This document shows positions 8,921-20,743 of a stretch of 64,000 bases of DNA, piece by piece; position 1 is the stretch's first letter, and every line of letters starts with the position of its first letter. The stretch is from contig PGZD01000002.1 of the NCBI GenBank assembly GCA_002843155.1, positions 44,058-108,057 of the forward strand, read 5' to 3'. The notes under the pieces are model-generated. The model had not been told where the DNA came from, made no database searches, and saw nothing but the letters and a program-made list of their open reading frames with translations. Source of the DNA: Gammaproteobacteria bacterium HGW-Gammaproteobacteria-3. Lineage in GTDB: Bacteria > Pseudomonadota > Gammaproteobacteria > Methylococcales > Methylomonadaceae. Position numbers and translations under genes: made by a program.

Positions 8921-9943
8921 TCAGAACGGTAGCGGGTTGTCAGCGACAAAATTATGTACTTTGGCTTTAGGCTTGAAGGCAGGCGGCGTCCAGGGCTGCT
9001 GCTCCGAACCGTCGGCAAGGTAGGCCGCCAGCCACTGCGCCTGACTGCGGATGGGCAAGATAAAGGCATAAAGTTTGCCGTCGGGCAATTCGGCTACGTC
9101 GCCCAAGGCAAAAATATCAGGGTCGCTGGTTTGCAGAAAAGGCGTGACTTTGATGCCACGGTTGATCGATAAACCGGCTGCCGCCGCCAATTCAGTGTGC
9201 GGCTTAAAGCCGCAAGCGACAATGACTGCATCGAATCCGGCAGGCTTGGCGCTGTTTATCACGATTTTGTCATTTTGTTTTTGAAAGCCGGTGACGGCTT
9301 GCTCAAGCAGGACTTCGATGCCGTCAGCTTGCAAAACGCTTTGCAGTTTGGCCGAATCCTCGATGACCAGTTGACGCTCCATGAGCCGGTCCATGGCATG
9401 ATATAAAGTCACTTTGTCACCGGCCAAAGCCAGATCCGAAGCCACTTCGCAGCCGATCAGTCCGCCGCCGACAATGGCCCAATGAACCGGGTCCAGCCGT
9501 GTCGATAAGGCCGTGCGCAGCGCCCGCAGTTTTTTGAGATCGTTCAGGCTGTTGAGCAGATGAAAACATTCCTGATTGTCCCGAAACGGCGGTGGTACAA
9601 ATGCCGCCGAGCCTTGTGCCAGGATCAGTTTGTCGTAAGCTGAAAGTGTTTCCTGTGAACTGGCGTCATCGATAAAGGTAAGCGTTTTATGTGTACGATC
9701 GATGCCGGTGACGGTGGCGCCGCTGAAAATTTCGATACCGTTTTGTGCCAGCGTCGGAAAAGGTTTGAGGATGATGGATTGCTCGATGCCGGGCTTGCTG
9801 AAGCCGTGCGAGAGCAGCGGCCTGGAATAATAGCCGTCCCGTTCACGCGTGATCAGGCAGATCGTGGCTTGTGGCGCCAGAGTGCGGAATTTTTCCGCGA
9901 AACTGATGGCCCCAAAACCGGAACCCACGATAACGATTTTCAT
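8921..9943 (-). CDS. FAD-dependent rubredoxin reductase
   Basis: This 340-residue pyridine nucleotide-disulfide oxidoreductase has an N-terminal FAD motif (IVIVGSGFGAISFAEKF), an internal NAD(P)H Rossmann motif (WAIVGGGLIGCEVASDLA, about residue 150) and the second FAD motif (DPDIFALGDVAELPDG). The size and absence of a redox-active CxxC match rubredoxin-NAD+ reductases (AlkT/RubB-like). A 56-residue rubredoxin gene lies 18 bases upstream on the same strand, which strongly supports the assignment. The pair would pass electrons from NADH to a rubredoxin-dependent oxygenase, an oxygen scavenger or a peroxide scavenger. Confidence 0.87.
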   Translation of the reverse strand: MKIVIVGSGFGAISFAEKFRTLAPQATICLITRERDGYYSRPLLSHGFSKPGIEQSIILKPFPTLAQNGIEIFSGATVTGIDRTHKTLTFIDDASSQETLSAYDKLILAQGSAAFVPPPFRDNQECFHLLNSLNDLKKLRALRTALSTRLDPVHWAIVGGGLIGCEVASDLALAGDKVTLYHAMDRLMERQLVIEDSAKLQSVLQADGIEVLLEQAVTGFQKQNDKIVINSAKPAGFDAVIVACGFKPHTELAAAAGLSINRGIKVTPFLQTSDPDIFALGDVAELPDGKLYAFILPIRSQAQWLAAYLADGSEQQPWTPPAFKPKAKVHNFVADNPLPF

Positions 9944-9961
9944 GCTGCGTCCGTGTGAATA

Positions 9962-10132
9962 TCAAGGCATTAATTCGAAAGCGCTTTTTTCAGCGCCGCA
10001 TTCAGGGCAAAGCCAGTCATCGGGAATATCGTCCCAGCGGGTGCCTGGATCGATACCCCCTTCAGGGTCGCCTATTTCTTCATCATAAATATGACCGCAT
10101 TCTAAACATTGGTATTTTTTGAAATCCGACAT
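9962..10132 (-). CDS. Rubredoxin (56 aa)
   Basis: This short gene encodes a rubredoxin with both CxxC iron ligands ([12 protein letters not shown] and [10 protein letters not shown]). It begins MSDFKKYQC and ends FELMP. The single Fe(Cys)4 site carries one electron. It precedes the rubredoxin reductase by 18 bases on the minus strand and is probably cotranscribed with it. A second rubredoxin at 61301-61471 differs at about 16 of 56 positions by hand alignment. Confidence 0.95.
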   Translation of the reverse strand: MSDFKKYQCLECGHIYDEEIGDPEGGIDPGTRWDDIPDDWLCPECGAEKSAFELMP

Positions 10133-10229
10133 GTGTGTACCTCGAGTTTGGGAGTGAAAAGAGTCGATGCCAATTAATCCGGGTTTAAGTTATAACGCAT
10201 TAATCCCTGTCATGGCAATCCGGATATTG

Positions 10230-10853
10230 CTAACCTGCCAAGGCTTCCAGTTGTTTCCAGCGGTTGATGATCAGGCAAAAAAGTTCCGCTGTTTTTTCGG
10301 CGTCGTAAAGTGCGGCATGGGCGTTGTCATTGTTCCATTCAAGTCCTGCGGCTTCGGCAATCTTGGCCAGTACGGTCTGTCGATAAGCCAGGCCGCCCAA
10401 GGTGGCGGTGTCAAAAGTGCTGAAAGGGTGAAACGGACTGCGTTTGATCTGGGTGCGTTGAATGGCGGCGTTTAAAAAGCCGATGTCGAACGCCGGATTG
10501 TGTCCGACTAAAATGGCGCGTGTGCAGTTGTTTCGTTTTACCGCTTTTTTGATGGGTGTGAAAATTTTATCGAGCGCGTCTTTTTCCTCAATCGCCATTC
10601 GAAACGGATGATACGGATCGATGCCGTTGAATTTGAGCGCGGAGGCGTCCAGCTCAGAGTTTTTGAAAGGAAGGATATGAGTGGCGTGACGTTCGGTGAT
10701 TTCAAGGTTACCCTGCTTGTTAAGCTCGACAATGACAGCGGCAATTTCCAGTAACGGGTTTTTTTTGGGATTGAAGCCGCCGGTTTCGATATCGACAACG
10801 ACTGGCAAGTAACCCCTGAAGCGGTTTTCTAGCGGAATGGTGTTTATTTCCAT
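10230..10853 (-). CDS. rnt: Ribonuclease T
   Basis: This DEDD-family 3'-5' exonuclease trims the 3' ends of tRNA and other stable RNAs. The characteristic RNase T opening LENRFRGYLPVVVDIETGG holds the ExoI motif. ExoII is HNPAFDIGFLN, and ExoIII with its catalytic His and Asp is HAALYDAEKTA. The chosen start (ATG at 10853, MEINTIPLENR) gives 207 residues, the usual family size. An in-frame extension to 10910 adds 19 residues unlike the family. It is divergent from mlaA. Confidence 0.93.
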   Translation of the reverse strand: MEINTIPLENRFRGYLPVVVDIETGGFNPKKNPLLEIAAVIVELNKQGNLEITERHATHILPFKNSELDASALKFNGIDPYHPFRMAIEEKDALDKIFTPIKKAVKRNNCTRAILVGHNPAFDIGFLNAAIQRTQIKRSPFHPFSTFDTATLGGLAYRQTVLAKIAEAAGLEWNNDNAHAALYDAEKTAELFCLIINRWKQLEALAG

Positions 10854-10992
10854 TGATTGTTCTGAAGCGTATAGGGCATGGAGCTGGCATGCATTGGTTA
10901 GAGATGCCAATACTCGATAGAGTGTAAGGTTTGTGGTATGTTACGCGAAAAATGATAGATAAAAAAATTCTTGAAGTCTTGTGAGGCAAATA

Positions 10993-11763
10993 ATGGATAA
11001 GCAACAATTGTTAAGGCGCTTAGCTGGTTTACTGGTAGCCGTTGCATTGAGTGGTTGTGCCGGTACATCGCAAACTGTTTATGACGCGCGTGATCCTTGG
11101 CAAGGCTGGAACCGGGATGTCCAGAGCTTTAATGACGGTTTGGATGACTATGTGATGAAGCCGGTGGCGAAAGGCTATCAATGGGTTACTCCCTCATTTG
11201 TCGATCGCGGCGTGACCAATTTTTTCAGTAATATCGATGATATTGGTGTTACCATTAACGACTTGTTGCAATTCAAGCTGGCGCAAACCGGCTCCGATGG
11301 CGCGCGTTTCCTTGTCAACACGACGGCAGGTGTTGCCGGTTTGTTTGATGTGGCGACGCTGATTGATTTGCCCAAGCACAATGAAGATTTTGACCAAACC
11401 CTGGGTGTTTGGGGCGTACCGATGGGGCCTTATCTGGTATTGCCTTTCTTCGGACCCAGTTCGCCTCGCGGCGTTGGCGGTCTGGTCGGTGACGTTGCCA
11501 TGAATCCTATCACTTATATCAACAGTCTGGCGATTACCGGCGGCTTGTTCACGCTCAATGCCGCAGACGAGAGGGCCGATAATCTGACTACCGAAAAAAT
11601 TGCCACAGAGGCGGCCGTCGATCGTTATGATTTTTTCAAAAATGCTTATTTGCAGCAAAGACGGTTTTTAGTGCTGGATGGCAATGTGCCTGAAGAAGAG
11701 GAAGAAATTGATCTTAATATGGATTTGGGTGACGAGAGCTTGAGGCCGGTCAACCCCTATTAG
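10993..11763 (+). CDS. mlaA: Outer membrane lipid asymmetry lipoprotein MlaA (VacJ)
   Basis: MlaA sits in the outer membrane and removes mislocalised phospholipids from the outer leaflet for return through the Mla pathway. The protein has a lipoprotein signal with lipobox LSGC at about residues 20-23, then the VacJ core (DPWQGWNRDVQSFND to RYDFFKNAYLQQR). The tail is acidic (EEEEEIDLNMD). The ATG at 10993 is preceded by GTGAGG at six bases, so I prefer it over the GTG at 10981. The rest of the pathway (mlaBCDEF) is not in the window. 256 residues. Confidence 0.94.
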   Translation: MDKQQLLRRLAGLLVAVALSGCAGTSQTVYDARDPWQGWNRDVQSFNDGLDDYVMKPVAKGYQWVTPSFVDRGVTNFFSNIDDIGVTINDLLQFKLAQTGSDGARFLVNTTAGVAGLFDVATLIDLPKHNEDFDQTLGVWGVPMGPYLVLPFFGPSSPRGVGGLVGDVAMNPITYINSLAITGGLFTLNAADERADNLTTEKIATEAAVDRYDFFKNAYLQQRRFLVLDGNVPEEEEEIDLNMDLGDESLRPVNPY

Positions 11764-11773
11764 GCTTGGCATG

Positions 11774-11805
11774 TAACGGGTTGCCTGGGGCTAGGCCGCC
11801 CGTTA
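11774..11805. terminator. Candidate bidirectional terminator between mlaA and pyrC
   Basis: TAACGGG (11774-11780) pairs with CCCGTTA (11799-11805), and inside it GCCT pairs with AGGC. The hairpin lies between the convergent stops of mlaA and pyrC. The tail TTGTCTTTC is only partly T-rich. Confidence 0.5.
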
Positions 11806-11814
11806 TTGTCTTTC

Positions 11815-12849
11815 TCAGTCCCGGATTTTCCAGGCTAATGTTTCTCCTGCCTTTAGCGGTGTGATGGCGACAGCTTCGCTGCCATAGACATCAGGCACAT
11901 TCCAGGTCGATTTAATCAGCGTGAGCGTGTCTGAGTTTCTGGGTAATTGATAAAAGTCAGGGCCGTAAAAACTGGCGAAAGCTTCCAGTTTATCCAATGC
12001 ATTGGCTTGTTCGAAAGCTTCCGCATAGAGTTCGATAGCGGCATGGGCGCTGAAACAACCGGCGCAACCGCAGGCGTTTTCTTTTAAATGAGTCGGATGC
12101 GGCGCGCTATCGGTTCCTAAAAAAAACTTCGGATTACCGCTGGTTGCCGCCGTCACTAAAGCTTGCCGATGGTGTTCCCGTTTTAATATCGGCAGGCAAT
12201 AAAAATGGGGTCGAATGCCTCCGGCCAGCAAGGCATTGCGGTTGTATAACAAATGTTGCGGCGTCAGGGTGGCGGCGACGCGGTCGGATGCAGCCAGCAC
12301 AAAGTCTGCGGCTTCGCGGGTCGTGATGTGTTCGAGCACGATACGCAGGGCAGGGAAGGTAGCAACGATGGCCTGTAGCAATTGCTCTATAAAGGCCTGT
12401 TCGCGGTCGAAAATATCGCAGTCAGCCGCCGCCGTTTCGCCATGAATGAGCAAAGGAATGTCGTATTTTTCCAGCGCTTCAAATATCGGATAGACCGATT
12501 TTATATCGGCAACACCGGCTTCGGAATGGGTCGTGGCGCCCGCAGGATACAGTTTAAAAGCGTGAATATAAGGCGATTGCGCTGCTTTTTTGATTTCTTC
12601 AAGCGAAGTGGCGGCGGTCAGGTAAAGTGTCATCAAAGGCGTGAAATTCAGATGACTGGGGACGGCGGCCAGTATTTCTCGGCGATAAGCCAGCGCCTGA
12701 TCGACAGTGGTGACCGGTGGTTTCAGGTTGGGCATGATAATGGCCCGTGCAAACCGGCGTGCTGTGTAGGGCAGGACGGTTTTTAAGATGTCGCCGTTTC
12801 TGACATGTAAATGCCAGTCATCGGGTCGGGTGAGCGTGAGTTTGTTCAT
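11815..12849 (-). CDS. pyrC: Dihydroorotase (class II, PyrC)
   Basis: PyrC cyclises N-carbamoyl-aspartate to dihydroorotate in pyrimidine synthesis. The zinc site HLHVR is at about residue 13 ([11 protein letters not shown]). The lysine to be carboxylated lies in [10 protein letters not shown]. The later zinc ligands are in LLIHGE and LEHITT, and the catalytic Asp is in LGTDSAPH. It is 344 residues, the normal length for the short gammaproteobacterial type. Its start at 12849 faces the FmdB-like gene across a 200-base divergent region that contains a perfect 19-bp hairpin. Confidence 0.96.
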   Translation of the reverse strand: MNKLTLTRPDDWHLHVRNGDILKTVLPYTARRFARAIIMPNLKPPVTTVDQALAYRREILAAVPSHLNFTPLMTLYLTAATSLEEIKKAAQSPYIHAFKLYPAGATTHSEAGVADIKSVYPIFEALEKYDIPLLIHGETAAADCDIFDREQAFIEQLLQAIVATFPALRIVLEHITTREAADFVLAASDRVAATLTPQHLLYNRNALLAGGIRPHFYCLPILKREHHRQALVTAATSGNPKFFLGTDSAPHPTHLKENACGCAGCFSAHAAIELYAEAFEQANALDKLEAFASFYGPDFYQLPRNSDTLTLIKSTWNVPDVYGSEAVAITPLKAGETLAWKIRD

Positions 12850-12918
12850 GATAAAGTTAAGGTAGGGTGAAAAATCCAGAATTCTCTTCGGCAGGATTCA
12901 TTATACGCATCGTAGATC

Positions 12919-12962
12919 AAAATTCGGCTCCTCACCTTACGCTAGGTGAGGAGCCGAATTTT
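12919..12962. repeat. Perfect 19-bp inverted repeat in a divergent intergenic region
   Basis: AAAATTCGGCTCCTCACCT (12919-12937) is exactly repeated in inverse orientation at 12944-12962 around a six-base loop. It resembles a rho-independent terminator with A and T arms, but it sits between the starts of two divergent genes (pyrC and the FmdB-like gene). It may insulate the two promoters, terminate a small transcript, or be a relic of a mobile element. Confidence 0.75.
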
Positions 12963-13053
12963 GAAGTGCGAAAGGTATATTTTATTTAATGGGTCTTGAA
13001 AAACCAAAGCAAGACCTTATTAATCAGTTTATTTTTTGTTTTTGGAGTGGTCA

Positions 13054-13326
13054 ATGCCTATATACGAATATCAATGCCAAGCTTGTGGTCATGAGCATGA
13101 AGCGTTGCAAAAAATGGATGCCGAACCTTTGCTTCATTGTCCGGCATGCAGCCGACCCGAATTAATGAAAAAAATTTCGGCGGCCGGGTTCAGATTGAAA
13201 GGCGGGGGCTGGTATGAAACCGATTTTAAAAGCGGCGCGAAGAAAAATATCGCCAATGAATCGTCTGCTCCAACGCCCGCAGCAACTGCGGGTTCCTGTG
13301 CCGGAGGCGGCTGCGCTGCGAAATAG
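13054..13326 (+). CDS. FmdB-family zinc ribbon protein
   Basis: This 90-residue protein begins MPIYEYQCQACGHEHEALQKM and has two zinc-ribbon CxxC knuckles (CQAC and CPAC), the hallmark of the FmdB/CxxC_CXXC_SSSS family. A GGWYETDFK segment follows, then a low-complexity Ser/Ala/Gly tail ending CAGGGCAAK. The exact role is unknown; in many proteobacteria the gene lies next to aspS, as here (68 bases upstream). GGAG stands six bases before the ATG at 13054, which fixes the start. Confidence 0.88.
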   Translation: MPIYEYQCQACGHEHEALQKMDAEPLLHCPACSRPELMKKISAAGFRLKGGGWYETDFKSGAKKNIANESSAPTPAATAGSCAGGGCAAK

Positions 13327-13394
13327 TTCCCACTTGCATAAGCGGTTTGAAGCAAGTAATATCGGCAATTTTTTAGCTAGACACGAGAAACCTT

Positions 13395-15185
13395 ATGCGT
13401 ACACACAAGTGTGGCGAACTAACGACCCAACACCTAGGACAAGCGGTTGCATTATGCGGCTGGGTTCATCGTCGCCGTGATCACGGCGGCGTCATCTTCA
13501 TTGATCTGCGCGACCGCGCAGGTCTCGTGCAGGTGGTGTTTGATCCTGATGCGCCCGGTAGCTTTGCTATCGCCGAAAGCGTGCGCAGTGAGTATGTCCT
13601 GCGTATTGAGGGCATTGTTCGCGAGCGCCCCGAAGGTACGCATAATGCCAATATGGTGACCGGTGCGGTCGAGGTATTGGCTAAAGGCATAGAAGTGTTG
13701 AACGAGTCCGAAACACCGCCGTTTCCGCTGGAAAGCGAGATTGAAGTCAACGAGGAAACCCGGCTTCGTTATCGCTATATCGACCTGCGCCGCAGTGTCA
13801 TGATGCAAAACATGAAAGTACGCCGTGACGTGACGCGTCATTTGCGCCGGTATCTGGATGATCACGAGTTTTTCGAAATTGAAACGCCGTACCTGACCAA
13901 GGCCACGCCGGAAGGTGCGCGTGACTATATCGTGCCGAGCCGTACCCATCAGAATTCGTTTTTTGCCTTGCCGCAATCGCCGCAGTTGTACAAGCAATTA
14001 CTGATGATCGCGGGCATGGACCGTTATTATCAAGTGGTGCGCTGTTTTCGCGACGAAGACTTGCGCGCCGACCGTCAGCCTGAATTTACCCAGCTCGATA
14101 TCGAAACTTCATTTATGGACGAGCGGCAAATCATGGCTATTATGGAAGACATGATTCGTGGCCTGTTCGCCGATATTATCAATGTCGATCTCGGTTCGCC
14201 GTTTCCGGTGATAAGCTATGACGAAGCGCTGCGCCGCTACGGCTCCGACCGTCCCGACCTGCGCGTGCCGCTGGAGCTGGTCGATATTGCCGAGGAGATG
14301 AAAGATGTCGATTTTAAAGTCTTCTCGGGCCCCGCTTTCGACCCCAACGGCCGTGTGGCGGCGCTGCGGTTGCCTTCGGGGGCCGACTTGAGCCGCAAGG
14401 AAATCGATGATCTGGCCCGGTTCGTCGGTATCTACGGCGCCAAAGGCCTGGCTTACATCAAAGTCAACGATCTGGCCGCCGGCAGCGAAGGTTTGCAATC
14501 CCCTATCGTCAAATATGTTCCCGATGAGGTATGGACCAAAGTCATGGAAAAAGTCGCCGCGCAAAACGGAGACCTGATTTTCTTTGGCGCCGATAAAGCG
14601 GCCATTGTCAATGAAGCCATGGGCGCGTTGCGGGTCAAATTAGGCGTCGATCGTAATTTGCTGGTCGGCGACTGGAAGCCGGTGTGGGTGGTTGATTTCC
14701 CGATGTTCGCCTGGGATGACAAAGCCCAGCGCTACAGCGCCATTCATCATCCTTTTACCGCACCGAGTTGTTCCGTGGAAGCTCTGGTGGCCAATCCCGG
14801 TCAGGCATTGTCGCGCGCCTACGATCTGGTGTTGAACGGCACCGAAGTCGGTGGCGGCTCGATTCGTATCAACCGCACGGCGATGCAGAAAACCGTATTC
14901 GATATTCTCGGCATCGGTCATGAAGAAGCCCGCGAAAAATTCGGCTTTTTGCTGGATGCACTGAAATACGGCGCGCCTCCGCACGGCGGTATTGCTTTCG
15001 GACTGGATCGCCTGGTTATGCTGATGACCGGCGAAAGCTCGATTCGTGAGGTGATCGCTTTCCCGAAAACCCAGACAGCGGCTTGTCCGTTGTTCAATGC
15101 GCCGGCTCAGGTCAGCGAGGAGCAGTTGAAAGAACTGGGTATCAGGCTGCGCAAGCCTTCGGTCAAAGTGGACAAGGAAGACTGA
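13395..15185 (+). CDS. aspS: Aspartyl-tRNA synthetase
   Basis: This class II synthetase charges tRNA-Asp. The 596 residues include the N-terminal OB-fold anticodon-binding domain (about 1-110, [20 protein letters not shown]), the catalytic core with motif 2 ([19 protein letters not shown]), and motif 3 ([18 protein letters not shown]). The bacterial GAD insertion lies at about residues 300-410. The sequence alone does not show whether it also charges tRNA-Asn; no gatCAB or asnS is in view. It starts 68 bases after the zinc-ribbon gene. Confidence 0.97.
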   Translation: MRTHKCGELTTQHLGQAVALCGWVHRRRDHGGVIFIDLRDRAGLVQVVFDPDAPGSFAIAESVRSEYVLRIEGIVRERPEGTHNANMVTGAVEVLAKGIEVLNESETPPFPLESEIEVNEETRLRYRYIDLRRSVMMQNMKVRRDVTRHLRRYLDDHEFFEIETPYLTKATPEGARDYIVPSRTHQNSFFALPQSPQLYKQLLMIAGMDRYYQVVRCFRDEDLRADRQPEFTQLDIETSFMDERQIMAIMEDMIRGLFADIINVDLGSPFPVISYDEALRRYGSDRPDLRVPLELVDIAEEMKDVDFKVFSGPAFDPNGRVAALRLPSGADLSRKEIDDLARFVGIYGAKGLAYIKVNDLAAGSEGLQSPIVKYVPDEVWTKVMEKVAAQNGDLIFFGADKAAIVNEAMGALRVKLGVDRNLLVGDWKPVWVVDFPMFAWDDKAQRYSAIHHPFTAPSCSVEALVANPGQALSRAYDLVLNGTEVGGGSIRINRTAMQKTVFDILGIGHEEAREKFGFLLDALKYGAPPHGGIAFGLDRLVMLMTGESSIREVIAFPKTQTAACPLFNAPAQVSEEQLKELGIRLRKPSVKVDKED

Positions 15186-15268
15186 TCGTTTCAGGGGGAA
15201 TAGGCCGCACGATCAGGAAACAAAAACGTGATTGCGCGGTCAAAATGAAAAACAAACAGGTTTTACTT

Positions 15269-16366
15269 ATGACTACTGCCACTTTCCCCATTCAAGATTA
15301 CGCCCTGCTCGATGATGACGAATGCGCCGCCCGTATCGTCGCCGCCAAGGAAAAACTCGGTGATCGCTGCGTGATTCTGGGGCATCATTATCAGCGGGAT
15401 GAAGTTTTCAAACATGCCGATTATTACGGGGACTCGCTGAAATTGTCCCGCGATGCCGCCGCGTCCGATGCCGAGTACATTGTGTTCTGCGGTGTGCATT
15501 TTATGGCCGAAGTCGCCGATATTCTATCGCGACCCGAGCAAATCGCCATTTTGCCGGATATGGCGGCCGGATGCTCCATGGCCGACATGGCCAATTTAAT
15601 CAAAGTCAATAAATGCTGGCAAGAGTTATCCCGGGTTTTGGATCCCGATGTAACGGTGACGCCGGTGACTTACATCAATTCCGCCGCCGATCTCAAAGCT
15701 TTTTGCGGGCGTCATGAAGGTATTGTCTGCACGTCATCGAATGCCCGTAAAATATTGGAATGGAGTTTCGACAGGCGCGGGAAAGTGTTGTTTTTCCCCG
15801 ATCAACATCTAGGCCGCAATACCGGCTATGACATGGGGATTCCTCTGGCGGAAATGGTGGTTTGGGATTTCGATAAACCGCAGGGCGGCTTGACCGAGGC
15901 GCAAATACGCGACGCGAAAATTATTTTATGGAAAGGTTTTTGTTCCGTGCATCAGATGTTCAAGCCGGAACATATCGACCGGTTTTTAGAGCGCTACCCG
16001 GAAACCCAGGTCATTTCACATCCCGAGGCCAGTTTTGAGGTATGCAGGAAGTCCGATTATGTCGGTTCCACCGAGTACATCATAAAAGTAGTGAGGGAAG
16101 CACCAGCGGGTAGCCGCTGGCTGGTGGGCACCGAGTTGAACCTGGTCAACAGGCTTAATGAGCAGTGCAAGGAGCAGGATAAGCATATTCATTTCATGTC
16201 GCCTACCGTTTGCATGTGCTCAACCATGTTCAGAACCGATCCGCAGCATTTGGCCTGGGTGCTTGAAAATCTGGCGGCGGGCCATGTCGTCAACAGAATT
16301 GAAGTGCCGGAAAAAGAAGCCGCATCGGCTAAAAAAGCGCTGGATAGCATGTTGTCGATACATTAA
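15269..16366 (+). CDS. nadA: Quinolinate synthase A
   Basis: NadA condenses iminoaspartate with dihydroxyacetone phosphate to make quinolinate for NAD. It is a [4Fe-4S] enzyme; cysteines in VFCGVHFMAE, IVCTSSNA and TVCMCSTMFR are candidates for the three ligands. Substrate-binding motifs LGHHYQRDEV, SHPEAS and GTELNLVNRL are visible. I chose the ATG at 15269 (MTTATFPIQDY), which has ACAGG eight bases upstream and gives 365 residues. An ATG at 15245 adds eight residues. The much longer open frame back to 15083 overlaps aspS and is not credible. A strong terminator follows. Confidence 0.95.
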   Translation: MTTATFPIQDYALLDDDECAARIVAAKEKLGDRCVILGHHYQRDEVFKHADYYGDSLKLSRDAAASDAEYIVFCGVHFMAEVADILSRPEQIAILPDMAAGCSMADMANLIKVNKCWQELSRVLDPDVTVTPVTYINSAADLKAFCGRHEGIVCTSSNARKILEWSFDRRGKVLFFPDQHLGRNTGYDMGIPLAEMVVWDFDKPQGGLTEAQIRDAKIILWKGFCSVHQMFKPEHIDRFLERYPETQVISHPEASFEVCRKSDYVGSTEYIIKVVREAPAGSRWLVGTELNLVNRLNEQCKEQDKHIHFMSPTVCMCSTMFRTDPQHLAWVLENLAAGHVVNRIEVPEKEAASAKKALDSMLSIH

Positions 16367-16400
16367 ACAGGCTTCTTTTTTAAGCATAAAAATAACAGCA

Positions 16401-16433
16401 GCCGTTGCATAACATTCATGCAACGGCTTTTTT
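16401..16433 (+). terminator. Rho-independent terminator after nadA
   Basis: GCCGTTGCAT (16401-16410) pairs perfectly with ATGCAACGGC (16418-16427) around a seven-base loop, followed by six T residues. It lies 35 bases after the nadA stop. Confidence 0.93.
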
Positions 16434-16547
16434 ATGGCTTGTCGATTGACGCCGGTTTGGGAAATGATGCGGTTACTGGCTGTTAACAATGGCTGGATTG
16501 ACCTGCTCCGGCAGTGTGGGGACGGTGTCATAAACAGATGGCCAATC

Positions 16548-16576
16548 TTGAGAAATCGACTTTTTTGTGCTGTAAT
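16548..16576 (+). promoter_or_regulatory. Candidate sigma-70 promoter for the nqr operon
   Basis: TTGAGA and TGTAAT are 17 bases apart, about 95 bases before the nqrA start. The rest of the nadA-nqrA gap (16434-16671) shows no other gene. Confidence 0.45.
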
Positions 16577-16620
16577 GGGACGCTTATGTCTTTTTTGTGC
16601 CTCATGATTTGCGGTTTTAA

Positions 16621-18020
<1,400 letters not shown>

Positions 18021-18021
<1 letters not shown>

Positions 18022-19223
18022 TGTCGGCTAGAGAATTATTAGATAGCATAGAGCCGCATTTTACCAAAGGCGGCAAGTTGGAAAAGTATTACGGTCTCTA
18101 CGAGATGGTGGATACTTTTATCTACACACCCTCTGAAGTAACGCGCGGCGCAACGCATGTCCGGGACGGAAACGATCTGAAACGGACCATGACCTTTGTC
18201 GTGATTGCAACATTTTTCTGTGTCCTGATGGCCATGTATAACACCGGTTATCAGGCCAATCTGGCAATGGCCGCGCTGGGGCGCGCGGAAGCTGACGGCT
18301 GGCGCAGCATTCCGATGCTGGTGTTCGGCTACAACTCCATGAACCCCTTGTCGAACCTTATTCATGGCGCGTTATATTTTCTGCCGATATATATTGTCAC
18401 GCTGGCTGTCGGCGGTGTATGGGAAGTCCTGTTTGCGACCGTGCGCGGCCATGAAGTCAATGAAGGCTTTCTGGTTTCGTCGATGCTGTACACTTTGATC
18501 ATGCCGCCTGATATGCCGCTGTGGCAAGTGGGGCTGGGCATTTCGTTCGGTATTGTGATCGGCAAGGAAGTTTTCGGGGGCACCGGTAAAAACTTTTTAA
18601 ACCCTGCCTTGACGGGTCGGGCATTTTTGTATTTTGCCTATCCGGCTTCCATATCCGGTGATTCTGTCTGGGTTGCGGTTGACGGCTATACCGCCGCCAC
18701 GCCTCTGGGGTTGGCGGCTACCGGTGGTCTGGATGCCGTGCATTCAGCCGGGTATGGCTGGTTTCAGGCATTCTTTGGTTTTATGCCCGGGTGTCTCGGC
18801 GAGACTTCGACTCTGGCGATTTTAATCGGCATGGCTTTTCTTCTATACACGAAAATAGCTTCTTATCGCATTGTCGCGGGTGTGTTTCTGGGTATGGTGC
18901 TGATGTCACTCGTCTTTAATGTCATCGGCAGTGACACCAATCCCATGTTCGCGTTTCCTTGGTATTGGCATCTGGCCGTCGGCGGATTCGCTTTTGGCAT
19001 GGTGTACATGGCGACTGACCCGGTCAGCGCCGCGATGACCGATACCGGACGCTGGATTTTTGGCGGTTTAATAGGGGTGATGACGGTTTTGATTCGGGTT
19101 GTGAATCCGGCTTTCCCGGAAGGCATTATGTTGGCAATTCTGTTTTCAAACATGTTCGCGCCTATCATTGACTATTTTGTCGTTCAGGCAAATATCAGAA
19201 GAAGGGTGAAGCGTCATGCCTAA
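18021..19223 (+). CDS. nqrB: Na+-NQR subunit B (covalent FMN, membrane)
   Basis: NqrB is a polytopic membrane protein with about ten hydrophobic segments and forms much of the sodium channel. The flavinylation motif DGYTAATPL is at residues 221-229; by analogy the FMN is attached through a phosphoester to Thr227. 400 residues, with a soluble N-terminal region of about 50 residues ([20 protein letters not shown]). It overlaps nqrA by one base and nqrC by eight. Attachment of FMN requires an ApbE transferase, which is not in this window. Confidence 0.97.
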
Positions 19224-20052
19224 CGAAAAAAAATTCGAACATTACGAAAAATTTAAAGTTTACGCCAACAAGATTCTGGCGTTAAAGAACGACAGTCTGG
19301 AAAAAACGCTGGCGATTGCCTTGTCCTTGTGTTTTGTCTGTGCGATTTTGGTTTCTTTCGCCGCCGTGGCGCTGAGGCCTTTGCAAGCCGACAATAAAGC
19401 TTTGGATATGAAGCGGAATATTCTCGATGTGGCCGGTCTGCTGCAAGAAGGCGTCGATGTCAACCAGGCTTTCAGTGAGCAAATCGAAGCCAAACTGGTG
19501 AATCTTGAAACCGGTGACTATGTCGAAGGCATGGATGTTGAAGCTTATGATCAGCGTCAGGCCACTAAAGATCCGGCCCAAAGCATCGCTATTCCGGCGG
19601 ACAAGGATATTGCCAGTATCAAGCGCAAGGCTAAAATCGCTAAAGTGTATCTGGTCAAGCAAGGTGATAAAACCCAATCCATTATCCTGCCGGTCAGTGG
19701 TTACGGCTTATGGTCCACTTTATACGGTTTTTTGGCTCTGGAAGCGGATGGCCAGACAGTACAAAGCATCAACTTCTACGATCAGGCGGAAACACCCGGA
19801 TTAGGCGGCGAAGTGGTCAATCCGAAGTGGCGCGCCTTATGGCAAGGTAAAAAAGTTTATAACGAAGCAGGTGATGTGGCTTTGGCCCTGATCAAAGGTA
19901 CGGTCGATACCGGCAAACCGGGTTCCGAATACAAGGTGGACGGCTTAGCGGGTGCAACTTTAACCAGTGTCGGCGTTTCCAATCTGGTCAAGTATTGGCT
20001 GAGCGGCGAGGGCTTTGCATCTTATTTAGACAAAGTGAGAGCGGACGGATAG
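19216..20052 (+). CDS. nqrC: Na+-NQR subunit C (covalent FMN)
   Basis: NqrC has one N-terminal transmembrane helix (about residues 30-50) and a periplasmic FMN-binding domain. The flavinylation motif is [10 protein letters not shown] at residues 242-251, with Thr248 as the expected FMN-bearing residue. The position often occupied by Ser (DGxSGAT) is Ala here. 278 residues, normal length. It overlaps the end of nqrB by eight bases and is followed by nqrD after ten bases. Confidence 0.96.
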   Translation: MPNEKKFEHYEKFKVYANKILALKNDSLEKTLAIALSLCFVCAILVSFAAVALRPLQADNKALDMKRNILDVAGLLQEGVDVNQAFSEQIEAKLVNLETGDYVEGMDVEAYDQRQATKDPAQSIAIPADKDIASIKRKAKIAKVYLVKQGDKTQSIILPVSGYGLWSTLYGFLALEADGQTVQSINFYDQAETPGLGGEVVNPKWRALWQGKKVYNEAGDVALALIKGTVDTGKPGSEYKVDGLAGATLTSVGVSNLVKYWLSGEGFASYLDKVRADG

Positions 20053-20062
20053 AGGTTCAATT

Positions 20063-20743
20063 ATGAGTGCAATATTAAATAGCGAATCGAAGAAAGTATT
20101 GATCAAACCTTTGATTAATGAAAACCCGATTACCTTGCAGGTTCTCGGTATCTGTTCGGCGCTGGCGGTGACTTCGCAAATGTCCACGTCATTGATTATG
20201 GCTCTGGCCTTGACTTCGGTCACGGCGTGTTCGAGCGCCGCGATCAGTTCGATCAGGAATCACATTCCCGGCAGTATCCGCATTATCGTGCAGATGACGA
20301 TTATTGCGTCACTGGTTATTGTGGTCGATCAGATATTGAAAGCTTTCGCCTATGAAATCAGCAAGCAGTTATCGGTGTTTGTGGGTTTGATTATCACCAA
20401 TTGTATCGTAATGGGCCGGGCTGAAGCCTATGCGATGAAAAATCCGCCTTTGGAAAGTTTCATCGACGGCGTCGGCAATGGTCTGGGCTACAGTTTGATT
20501 CTTGTCATCGTGGCTTTTTTCAGGGAATTGTTAGGTTCCGGTAAACTGCTCGGCATCGAAGTCTTTCATTTAAGCAAAGATGGCGGCTGGTATGATCCCA
20601 ATGGCTTGATGCTGCTGCCGCCGAGCGCTTTTTTCATCATCGGTTTGATCATCTGGGTATTTCGTCAAGCTAAGCCCGAGCAATGCGAACATGTCGATTT
20701 CAAGATTATGGACATTGCTCATGGTGAAGGAGGGCATCACTAA
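20063..20743 (+). CDS. nqrD: Na+-NQR subunit D
   Basis: This 226-residue hydrophobic subunit (about six transmembrane helices) pairs with NqrE. Cysteines at residue 31 ([10 protein letters not shown]) and in [10 protein letters not shown] correspond to the positions that, with two from NqrE, hold the intramembrane iron site. Its stop overlaps the nqrE start (TAATG). Confidence 0.97.
   Translation: MSAILNSESKKVLIKPLINENPITLQVLGICSALAVTSQMSTSLIMALALTSVTACSSAAISSIRNHIPGSIRIIVQMTIIASLVIVVDQILKAFAYEISKQLSVFVGLIITNCIVMGRAEAYAMKNPPLESFIDGVGNGLGYSLILVIVAFFRELLGSGKLLGIEVFHLSKDGGWYDPNGLMLLPPSAFFIIGLIIWVFRQAKPEQCEHVDFKIMDIAHGEGGHH

Noticed and set aside
15083..16366. Long N-terminal extension of NadA overlapping aspS
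   Set aside because: The extra residues are a frame-shifted reading of the aspS 3' end; family starts lie at 15245 or 15269.
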